From the NCBI RefSeq assembly GCF_022605165.1, contig NC_063075.1, forward strand, positions 1,736,001 through 1,800,000: a DNA stretch of 64,000 nucleotides. Reading direction: 5' to 3'. The notes below the pieces were generated by a model, which ran no database searches, was not told the DNA's origin, and worked only from the letters and a program-made list of their open reading frames with translations. This document shows, piece after piece, positions 33,801 to 44,700 of this stretch (position 1 is the stretch's first letter; each line of letters begins with the position of its first letter). The position numbers and the translations under genes are program-made. The stretch is from Purpureocillium takamizusanense. Lineage: Eukaryota > Ascomycota > Sordariomycetes > Hypocreales > Ophiocordycipitaceae.

Positions 33801-36171
33801 CATGTCCGCTCTCTGCGGCACCCGCCCCTTTCACAAGTTTGGGAGCGAGCCTCGCGTGAGTCATCGGCATACCGAGAGTATTGATGGATGAATTCGTTTG
33901 AGGCGTGACTCTGTGACCGGCTATTGAGTTAGATTTCATGACCAAACGCGCGCTGATGAGATGGGAGAACAAAAAGCCAAGCTTGAAGCACCACATTTCG
34001 GGGACATTGTTAATGCGTCTAAGAGATTGTTAGCAGGAGCTACTGCAGCCTCCCTACCGGTTGTCTGGAGAAAACAATGTCCAAGGTTCATGGGGGTGAT
34101 TCCGCTTATGGGGATTTTGGGGATGGCATGGATGCATCGAAAACTGACAAAATGCCATAAGCACAAAATCGACATCAGAGCTGTTGCGACATAACTTTGC
34201 CATGCGAGGGGGGGACAAGGGTGGAGGCGGCGCATGGGGTGGCTGTTGCATTGGATGGACAGTGTCAACAATGCAAGTCGTATTGGTCACTGATACACAG
34301 CGGGGATTCCAGGGCAAGCTGGGACGGGGACCATTAGCAGTCAAGTGAGAACCTAGGAAGCCTTTTGCCCCCCCAAGACCCTGGATCTTTGGTGGGGTTC
34401 GGAGCCTTTGCCATCCGGTTTTCGAGGCGCGAGAACAGGGCACAAGGCGCGGTGTAAGAGAACCGAGGAAGCTGGCAGCGCTGGAATCCACGGTGATTGG
34501 GCCGGGCCTAGTACCCACTTCCGGAGCAGATGCACCGGGCGGAGTGACCTGGGCTGAGACATTGTCCGGGGATGTCACGGAGCGGCCAGCGGCGCCTGGA
34601 GATATGGCTGTATTGACGGGAGATGCGGACATTTTTACAGGATCGCTCTATGTGGTTTTGGAGACCAGGAGCGAGCCCTGGATGGCACTGCGTAACAATA
34701 GTCGCCCCGGAAAATATGTACTCTTCAGATCTCTGGCGCAGGCTTTTGCCAGATCTGGAAAGAACCTGGGCGGTGGTGGCGGGAGGGGCCACAGGAGAGC
34801 CTTGCCTGACCTGGGCTGGTTCAATTCCTCACAGTGCGATCGTGGTGTCATGGAACCCCCCATGTTTGTTCCTTGCCCCTCGGCTTCTTTCCCTGCCACT
34901 GCAGCACCCTACCGCACTCCTCGTTTTACTTTCCTGGGGTATCGTCCCGGAAGCAAGGTGAACTTGTAAGGCTTTTGAAAGTGAAATATATATTGCGAGA
35001 GCTAACCACTGGTCTCGCCTGTGTGACTCGGAGGAGCGTTGCTGCAATCCCGGACCGGCACGGACGTATGGTGCTCGCCACGCTTGCTGCGCAAAACACG
35101 TTCGGAACGAGGGCATCACCTTATAGTTCCGTGATTAGTATCCACGGCCAGACCATCGAGGCTGGTTTGCGTTAGCCCTATGTCCGGCCTGGCCACTCTC
35201 GCGAGGGTAAATTGAGACGGGCCCCGTTCGGGCATGTCACCGTTGCTTGTCTTGCGGTACGTACAAGCCCCCACCGTCCGCGCAGTCTCGAACCGACCGG
35301 CCACAAGGATTGCGAGCTTTCAGGGCCCGCTACGGGCGGTTTCCCGCTGTCGAATGGCGCCGTTTTGCAACTTCAACGGCGGCTATAATTCGAATGACAT
35401 GGGAATCATCGTCGTGTGGCACCCAACGTCCATGTGTGAGGTCGTTATTTCGCGAGTCGCCTGAAGGAACAACGATGCAAGGCCGCGTCGAGGAGATGAA
35501 GACGCACAATATGCGCTGGTCGTTTTCAGCGAGGTTGGTAGCACGCCGTCACTGCTATAGTCGTCCCGATTCTCAAGTGCATGAAGAACAGGTCGAGGTC
35601 GGGTAGTTGATAAAAGCAGGCAGGGTTCTCTTTGACATGGTCAATTAGACTGAGGGCGGAAGCCTTTTTGTTAATAATCATACATTTACAAAGTACAGTG
35701 AGCGGCGACCCTGGCATGGTGGTGGTCGCTCATCACGTCAACCAGTCGTGGCGGACACTGTGCGCCGTTTCATCTTCACACTCCGCCCAAGCATCATCCA
35801 TCCCGCTACTGCCCACCACCATCGGATTTGCAGACGGGATCGACTTTCTCGGCCGCAGCACCCTGTTCTCCCCAAGGGAGGACGGACAGCTGGCACCAGT
35901 CCCTCATTTCAGTCGTTTTGCTTCCTGCGTGCCATCCCCTCCTGTCACAAAGCCTCGCTTCCTCTGAGGCGGGAAGCTCTCTCGCCAAAGATCGACAGAA
36001 GCACACTACGCGGCATGTGTTGATACACCTTACGTAGAGCGATCTCGCCACCCTCGCGCGTGCCCCCCCACCCCCTCCAAATCAGTCCGCCTTGGGGGAT
36101 TTGCCGCGCACAACCCAAAGAGCACCCCTCCCTTCCCCCGTCGCGACTTCTAGGTCGCCAGCGGACGCGCC

Positions 36172-39100
36172 ATGGACAATGACGGGTCGCAGGGCAACAC
36201 GTCGCCACGGCCGGCAGTGGCCTCAGATACGGGGAGCAGGTTGAGCGACACTCAGGACCGGCCGACGCCGCTCGCAACGGAACCACCGTCTCACCACCAA
36301 AGCGGCCACGCAGGAATCTCCTCCACGCCTACGGACACGCAGTCCCAAAACATGATGAGCCCTGGACCCTACTCGTCCTGGAGCACTGGGTCAGAGTTTC
36401 AACTGGGACATCAGTCCGCGCCGTCCGACATGTCTGACCGCGTCTTTCCCATTCGTTCTGTGGTCAGCGTTGGTCCGGCCCAAAGGAGGGGTTCAGCATC
36501 TGGCGACGACTATTTTCCAGCCCTTTCCGATACGGACAGTCGAGGAATGGCTTCGCACCGTATGAGCGGGCCCCGTCCAGGCCCAAATGCCGAGCTTAGG
36601 AGGTCAGGGACTCTGCCATCGACAACGTCGCCCTTCGACCGAGCCGCGCAACTGCGGAGGAAGAGAGCCACGAGTGGCCCGTTCTCGAGCATACAGGCAG
36701 ATGCTGCACGGCAGGGCACAATTGCGCCGTTGAACCTGGACGTCTCGGGCTCCGACAAGGAGTCGGAGGATTCCGTGCCCATGGGGCCCGGGGCCTCGGC
36801 GGGCGGCCCACGACAAAGCAGTGCATCCTTCGTTTCAGGCCATCAGTCATTATCGGAACTGGCACATGTCACCTCGCGCTTTACACACATCGAGACGGAG
36901 GACGGCCATGCCGTTATTACAGGCCGTGACGGCGTGTTGCAGCAGTGCGAGGACGAGCCCATCCATACGCCGGGTGCTGTGCAAGGCTTTGGCGTTCTAT
37001 TAGCCTTCCGTGAGGAGCAAGATGGGAATTTCTCCGTACGATATGTCAGCGAGAACTCGGAGAAGATGCTTGGGTACAGCCCAAAGCAGCTGTTTAGGCT
37101 GAAGAGCTTCATGGACATCCTCACAGAAGAGCAGCAAGATAATCTCCTTGACCACATCGACTTCATCCGCGACGAGGACGCTGACCCGGCCGTCAACGGA
37201 CCCGAGGTGTTGAGCCTCTCCATTCGGCCGCCCAAGAGCAGGAAAAGCGTCAAGCTCTGGTGTGCTATCCACATCAATCCCGCCCACCCCGAACTCATCA
37301 TTTGCGAATTCGAACTCGACGACGATCACATGTACCCGCTACGACCCGTTGACGAGCTGGCCCCCGACGCGCCACACGACACGCTGCATTCGAACCCAAC
37401 CTTGGAGGAAATCGAAGAGAGCACCGAGATCTTGAGTAAACCACTTCGCATCCTCCGCAGCGCTCGGAAAAGAAGAGGCGAACAAGGCGCGATGCAAGTG
37501 TTCGACATCATGTCTCAGGTGCAGGAGCAACTTGCATCAGCGCCGAACCTGGATGCCTTCCTCAAAGTCTTGGTGGGGATTGTCAAGGAGCTAACAGGCT
37601 TCCATCGCGTCATGATCTACCAGTTTGATGCGTCCTTCAACGGCAAGGTTGTCACCGAACTCGTCGACACCTCGCAAACCATAGATCTTTACAAGGGGCT
37701 TCATTTTCCCGCATCCGATATCCCGCGCCAAGCTCGAGAGCTCTACAAGATCAACAAGGTGCGCCTGCTTTACGACCGAGACCTTGAGACCGCAAGGATC
37801 GTGTGCCGCACACAAGAGGACTTGGAGACTCCCTTAGACATGACCCATGCATATCTCAGGGCGATGTCGCCAATCCACATCAAATACCTGGCGAATATGG
37901 CCGTGCGGTCGTCCATGTCAATTTCTGTCAACGCCTTCAACGAGCTTTGGGGGTTGATTGCTTGCCATTCATACGGCCCGCATGGGATGCGCGTTTCCTT
38001 CCCCATCAGAAAGATGTGTCGATTGGTGGGCGACACTGCCTCTCGCAATATAGAACGACTCTCATACGCCTCGAGGTTACAGGCGCGCAAGCTAATCAAC
38101 ACTGCGCCGACGGATAAGAACCCCTCTGGTTATATCATTGCCTCATCCGACGATCTCCTGAAATTGTTCGATGCCGACTTCGGTCTGCTGTCGATCAAGG
38201 GTGAAACCAAGATCATGGGCGCGATTGAGCATAGCCAGGAGGCTCTCGCCATGCTCGAGTATTTGCGAATGCGCAAACTGACCTCGGTTCTCACGTCTCA
38301 GGATATTCGAGAGGATTTTCCCGACCTGCGGTATCCACCAGGGTTCCAAGTCATTGCAGGTTTGCTTTACGTCCCTCTGAGTGTTGGCGGTGTAGATTTC
38401 ATCGTCTTCTTTCGCAAAGGCCAGGTCAAAGAAGTGAAGTGGGCCGGTAATCCTTACGAAAAGACCGTGCGACAAGGGACCTCTGGCTACCTAGAACCGA
38501 GAACGAGCTTCAAGACATGGCACGAGACTGTCATCGGCAAATGCCGAGATTGGAACGAGGAACAGGTAGAGACTGCTGCCGTTCTTTGCCTTGTCTACGG
38601 TAAGATCATCTTTTGTGGCCGTGACCGACAATTTCCTCGACTAATATGCTTTCAGGTAAATTCATCGAGGTGTGGCGCCAGAAGGAGGCAGCGATGCAAA
38701 GCAGCAAGCTCACTCGGTTGCTTCTGGCAAACTCTGCCCACGAGGTTCGAACGCCACTCAACGCAATCATCAACTACTTGGAGATTGCCCTTGAGGGTTC
38801 TCTCGACAAGGAGACTAGGGAAAACCTTGCCCGGTCTCATTCCGCGTCGAAATCTTTGATATATGTTATCAATGACCTGCTCGACTTGACGAAGACCGAA
38901 GAGGGTCAAAACTTGGTCAAGGACGAGATATTCGATCTGACAGCGTGCATTCAGGAGGCTACTGACCCCTTCCACATCGACGCGAAGCGAAAAGGCATTG
39001 AATACAGAGTGACCTCTCATTCTGGCTTACCGCGTTTTGTCTACGGCGACGGACGACGTATTCGTCAGGTGATCTCCAACATCACCGCAAATGCGGTAGC

Positions 39101-40718
39101 GCACACAGATAGCGGGTCTGTTCATGTTGACTTATTTGTCTCCGACGTCAGAGACGGACAGGCTATCATCGACATTGCAGTAGCTGACTCTGGAACTGGT
39201 ATGAGCTCACAACAACTCGATGCTCTGTTCCGTGACCTAGAGCAGGTCAGCTATGAAGAGATTGGGCCTGGAGACACGGGAGACCAAACACACAAACCCC
39301 ACGATACGCGAACACTCGGGCTCGGACTTGCTATCGTCGCTCGTATTGTGAGGAACATGGATGGCCAGCTGCGATTGAAGTCTGAAGAAGGTCAGGGCTC
39401 GCGGTTTGTCGTTCAGCTGCCCTTTTTATTAGCGGACGAATCGCCCGCGTCTTCCGGAGACCCAAACTACGATGCTTCCCAAACCAGCCAAATTTCCAAT
39501 GCCGTGGCCTCAGCCCCGGATTCATTGAAGGCTCCGCCCGCGGGTGAGATTACCCTCATCGACCGCGGCAGTGCCGCCGCTACGGTTATGGAGGGAGAGA
39601 AGACAGGCGGCGACGAGGGGAGCGCCCGAAGCCGTCGTAGTGTCGGAAGCTACGGCAGCCACGGCAGCCACCAAAGCGACGCCGATAGGCTCATACACGC
39701 CATACAAACACCTTTGTCCTTGAACGATGAGCAGTCCGGATACTTTGCTGCCCGATCGGACTCACGAGGCAGCGCAGGCCATGCCCCGTCTAAGGCAAGC
39801 ATTGGCACAGCCATCTCGGCAAGCCCGCAGTCGCGAAGGGCCACCATCTCGTCACCAACAACGAGACGAGACGAAGCCGGAACCGCTGAGGTTCGCGATG
39901 AAAAAACCATGATCCGGGCTGTGAAAGTTCCCGAAGAATACAGGGACTTGCCGACCCATCCACAAGTTGGTGAACAGTCGCGAATACTGTTCGAGGTCTC
40001 CAGTGACAGCGGCCACACTTCAGTACCGAGCAAAGGAACGACGCGATCAGGCTCCGTTGACGGCACCTCTTTGCGCACCTTGTGTGCGGAAGACGACCCC
40101 ATCAACATGAAGGTGCTGCGGAAGAGACTCGAGAAGTCTGGCCATGAGGTCCAGCACGCCGTCAATGGTCAAGATTGTGCCGCCGTGTACAGAGATAGCC
40201 CCAGTTCTTTTGATGTTATTCTTATGGATATGCAGGTTAGTGGACTTTGGGCTACCTTGTGTTTCTCTCTCTCTCTGCTGACAGCCTTCTAGATGCCAAT
40301 CGTCGATGGCCTGACAAGCACCAAAATAATTCGTGACGTAGAAAAGTCCGACGAGCATACAGAACACTCTCACCTGGCGGCTATCAATGGACGAATCCCC
40401 ATCTTCGCCGTGTCAGCGTCTCTTGTAGAGAGTCAGAAACAGACCTACATCGATGCCGGATTCGACGGGTGGATACTGAAGCCGATCGATTTCAAGCGAC
40501 TTAACATTTTACTGGCTGGCATACTTGACACTCGGACGCGCAACTCTAGTTTGTACGCCCCGGGACACTGGGAGAGAGGTGGCTGGTTTGGTCCACGCGA
40601 AGTCTCAGAGGGAACTTCAGACTCGCAAACCACTCCGAGAGCAGACGAAACGAGAGATAAAGAGCTGCATGACACGAGCAGTGACAAACCAGACGAAAAC
40701 ACAACGGCAACACGGTGA
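36172..40718 (+). CDS. Fungal phytochrome (hybrid histidine kinase, red-light sensor)
   Basis: Three exons (36172-38599, 38656-40235, 40293-40718), introns 56 and 57 nt, 1477 residues. After a disordered Ser/Pro-rich N-terminus of about 230 residues comes the PAS-GAF-PHY photosensor. C259, in QQCEDEPIHTPGAVQGFG, sits where biliverdin binds in fungal and bacterial phytochromes. The GAF domain has the PASDIP motif, and the PHY tongue has PRTSF. The histidine kinase follows with H838 in NSAHEVRTPLNAI, the N-box RIRQVISNITANA, and the VADSGTGM and LGLGLAIV glycine boxes. A Ser-rich spacer leads to a receiver with D1334 in LMDMQMPIVDG and the conserved lysine in WILKPIDF; intron 2 cuts inside this block. 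Expected to control development and stress responses through the HOG-type phosphorelay. Corresponds to FphA/PHY proteins. Confidence 0.96.
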
Positions 40719-41757
40719 TGTATAGTACGAGCCACCAAACAAGAAAGTCAAACAAATCCGCATCAGCGGTTGTTCCGATCACGGTGCAAGCAAGTCAAAG
40801 TTGTGCGACTTCGCTTACGTCCCGTTCCCCGAAATTGTCATCAGCTTGCCAGGTGAAGCATAATCCCTGAGCTTTGGTGACGCAACGAGGCTTCATCGTT
40901 CATCTCTTGCATGATACCTGTTCGAATGAAGAGACTATGGGGAATATAGCACGATCGGAGAGAATTTATTATTGCTGAGACGTTGATGACTCGTCGGATG
41001 GTCATGGCCTGCCACTGCATCGGTACGGTATGATGAACGGCATTCCGGAAACGAGGGGTCCGGAGTTGGGCATGATGGTGAATATGGACTGGCGTCGGTA
41101 GATACACGGATAACCGCGTGGCGTTCTATGGCCTTGTGATGGGAAATCGACATGGTATTTACCGTGCAACTTTGTGGCTATTGATTAGACTCCTTTGCAC
41201 CGAAGACAGCTGGTCACACACCGGGACGGGATCCGTGCGTGAAGTCACAGGACCGCCTTCACGAGCCCCCCCCCCCAAAAAGGCTACATTCGCCTTTGCA
41301 AGTCTATGATATTCTTGTGTTAAGACTTTGACGCCCAAACAGAAGGCGATTGCACCCATGAGGTGGGGGTGAATTGGACTGACTGACCCTCCTCACGCCC
41401 AACGGAACGATGCTTCGCAGCCTAGCATCGATGGCGACGCCCATGGGTGAGTTATGTTAGGCAGGGATGTTTTATGCACGGGAAGGATATCGTCAAGGCA
41501 TCACAGGATGTCTGTTGCATTGGGGAGGCAGCATCCCTGAAGCAGCATGAAGATACATAGTTGGTAACGTACTATATACAGCGCGTAATTGTATGTACAT
41601 GACAGAAAGGCAAAACGTATCTCGCTATATCAAAGAACCACTCAAAACGGGGGTATATATCAGAACGCATTTAGGTGGTACCACCAGACGGCGGGGACAC
41701 CTGATGGCATCGTGGGCAGCGTCCCCGTCGTCAGGATCGATCGTCGCTCACATCTCT
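40719..41757. other. Convergent intergenic region
   Basis: Between the stop codons of the phytochrome and the ABC transporter; should hold both 3' UTRs. A short C-run (about 41269-41276) is the only low-complexity item. No gene seen. Confidence 0.6.
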
Positions 41758-44700
41758 TCAAGACCTCCCAAAGTTCCAGACTCTGGACCACACGCCCCTC
41801 TTCTTCTTCTTCTCCTCGTAGTTCTCTTCGCGGACGTTGTGTCTCCCCACAATGGTCAGGAAGACCTGGTCCAGCGTGGTCGAGCTCACGCTGTAGTGCC
41901 GCACGCCCAGGCGCGCCTTGTGCTCTTCGAGAAGGACAACGAGCCGGCCAATGGCACTGCCCTGCTGCTGGCTGTGGCCGGCCTTGATGCTATTCAGGGG
42001 ATCTATCGTACCGTAGCGCCTGCTGGGGTTTGCCCTCGAGGATCGCGGTTGCCAAGGCGATGCGGCGGCGGAGGCGGCGGCGACGTCCTTGGCGGACACG
42101 GAGAAGCGCATCTGTCCGTGGTAAGTCTTTGTGTCGAGGGAGGCGGAGGGGAGCGTGCGCTTTATCCAAGCGGTGATGCGATTCACTTCGGCGTCGGACG
42201 TCCGCGGCGCGGAAGCGGACACGAGGTGGACATGTAGCGCATCGCCGAACCTGTGTCGGAGATCATCTGGGGTGCCCAGGGCGAGCATCCGGCGTGCTAG
42301 GATGCCCGCTCGGCCGGCCAACGCATCCGCCTCCTCCATGCTGTGAGTCGTCAGGAGGATCGAGCGGCCATGCACCGTGGCGGCGAGAGTCCTCCACATG
42401 ATACGCTTGGACGCTGCGTCGAGTCCCGAAGATGGCTCGTCGAGGAGAACGACGGTGGGATTGCCCATCAGAGCGATGCCCAGACTCAGCTTCCGCTTGT
42501 TTCCGCCCGAGAGCGCATGTCCCATCCGCGACTCGAACGCCTCGAGGCCAACGGCGCGGAGAACGGCGGATACGTTGTGCTGGATGTCTGCGACGCCGCG
42601 AACCCGAGCGTAGAATTCTAAATGCTCCCGCACGGTCATCTGATCGAGAGCATCAATTTGTGGACAAACGCCGAGATGAGTCCTCGCGGCGGCGAGGTTC
42701 TCCGTCACGGACTGGTCTTCCACGTAGACGTCGCCTCCGTTGTGGCTCGGCTTGAGGTCTCCCCGGATGAGAGAAATGGTCGTGGACTTGCCGGCGCCAT
42801 TGGGACCGAGCAAGGCAAAGACCTCGCCGCGCTTGACGCCAAAGGTGACGTTGTCGACAGCGGTATTCTTGCCGAACGACTTGGTGAGATGCATCACCCT
42901 GAGGCCGTCTTCATGGTTGCCGCCGCCGCCGCTGGTGACCCGGGTCAACTCAATTGCCATCTCGTCCTCGCAGCCGTCTCGCGCCGCCTCGGCACGTCGT
43001 CGTCCCCTGCGTTCCAGCACGCCGCGGAGCATCGAGCCGACAGACCCGCCATCTATCCAAAGAACCAGGCCGAACAGGACTATGCATTGGACGACCAGGT
43101 AGGTGATTGGGCCGCCGTACATGACGAAGCTCGTAGGCTTCTGCGAGAGCTGCTGCCCGTCGCAAGCCGTGGCGAAGAGGTTCGTGGATATGAAGAGGGC
43201 TCTCATGGCAGACCCAATGGGCGCAAAGGCGGAGACGACGAAGTGGCACACGAGAAGCGAGGTGTCAATCTTGTTGACCGGGACGTAGGTGATGACGCAG
43301 ATGTATGAGATGAGGTATGCGAGGAAGATGACCACTTGATAGGCGGCGGCCCACGCAAAGGTCGCGAGTTGCGTCTTCGTAAATAAAGAGACAAAGTAAG
43401 CGAGCAACGTTGAGGCGAGCCCGTAGAGGAAGAAAACGATGAAAATGTACTCGAGATGAAACCATATATCCGAAAGACCAGACCAGAGCCCGGTCACGAT
43501 GGCAGAGGCAGCCAAGACGAGTGAAAAGTCAAATATCAGGTACGCCGCCCATAGCGGGAACGGACGCACGCCGTTCGAGTACTGCAGCGCCCGGACAAAT
43601 CTCCTCCGCTCGGTGCTGGGGTACAGACCAAAGAAGGCGGGATAACAGGCGAAAGCGATGCCCATGTAGATGGCCAGGTTCAGGGCGTCGCCGATTCCCG
43701 GGTTGAAGGGAATGTCAAAGGGCGACCAGGTCGTCGCGATCGTGGTGTTGGCAAGGAGCATGTCGAGGAACTGCTGAGCAGTCAACGAGCTGGTGACAAA
43801 CAGGTTCGCGACCCAGCCAACCGTCGGCGGCTCGACGTCATCTCCCAGCCACAGCCCCGTGGTGATGTTGGCGCGGTGTCTCGCAATGTACTGCGTGAAC
43901 TCGTCATACGTATTGACGAGATGGAGGTTGTTGAGCGCGGCGCCGCCAATGGCACGGCTTGCCGCGCCCCCTGATCCGGCGAAGATGGGCGAGAAGAGGC
44001 TGCGCACGGTGGCCGGGTTGAGCCTCGACGGCGGACCGGCAAGGAAGGCAACACTCCTGTTGTCCTTGATCTGGCTGAAGGCGTCCTCGGTACCCCAGGA
44101 GGAGGACTGCTCCGACGCGGAACAGCCCGTCGGCTCCTTGCCGCGCACATAGAGCGAGGTGAGACTGGCCGCGATGATGGGCAACAGGAAGGCAATGAGG
44201 TAGAGGATGTAGTTCTTCTTGAAGACGGTGATTCGCTTCCTGAACAAGATGCCCACCTGGCGCGCGTAGCCCACTCGCTTGCCGTCGACCAACTTCAGGC
44301 CCCGGTCGCCGCTCGTCTGGGATGATGTCTCATGCTCGTGGAGCTTCTCGGTGACCTGCGTCTTTGATGCGGTGGTTTCGACGGCTTGGAAAGCCTTTAC
44401 GTCCTTGATTTCTTCCGCCAGTTGCAGGAAGACGTCTTCGATGGTCGGTCCCGAGAAACGGTAGTCGTTTATGCCTGCCGCCTCCAGCTTCCTGATGACG
44501 TCTGCGGCCAAGGTCGAGTTGGACGCGACATACGTCGTGAGGTCAAAGGCACTTGTCTTCTTGACCTGGTCAATGTCGGGAGCCGCGTTGCCGGCAGCGC
44601 TCTTGTTGACGTGGACCCGGTAACCGCCGCCGAGCCTGTCCTTGAGCTCGACGGAGGAGCCTTCGGCACGTAGCGTGCCTTTGGACAAGATGGCAATGTG

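Larger units (their letters stand above)
23840..36171. other. 12.3-kb stretch with no recognisable gene
   Basis: Between the divergent starts of the copper-fist and phytochrome genes. The copper-fist side (about 23.9-25.3 kb) is strongly G-rich on the plus strand with GGC, CAG and GGT repeats. From about 31.6 to 34.2 kb the DNA is visibly richer in A and T. Many open frames of 60-355 codons occur on both strands, yet none has a domain, codon pattern or splice structure I can support. I see no transposase, reverse transcriptase, terminal repeats or tRNA. A C-rich tract lies at 36061-36078, just before the phytochrome start. The stretch may hold long leaders, regulatory DNA, noncoding RNA or lineage-specific genes; the sequence alone does not say which. 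Confidence 0.5.

Noticed and set aside
34054..34632. 192-codon minus-strand frame
   Set aside because: Pro/Ser-rich with no recognisable fold; a frame of 158 codons overlaps on the other strand.
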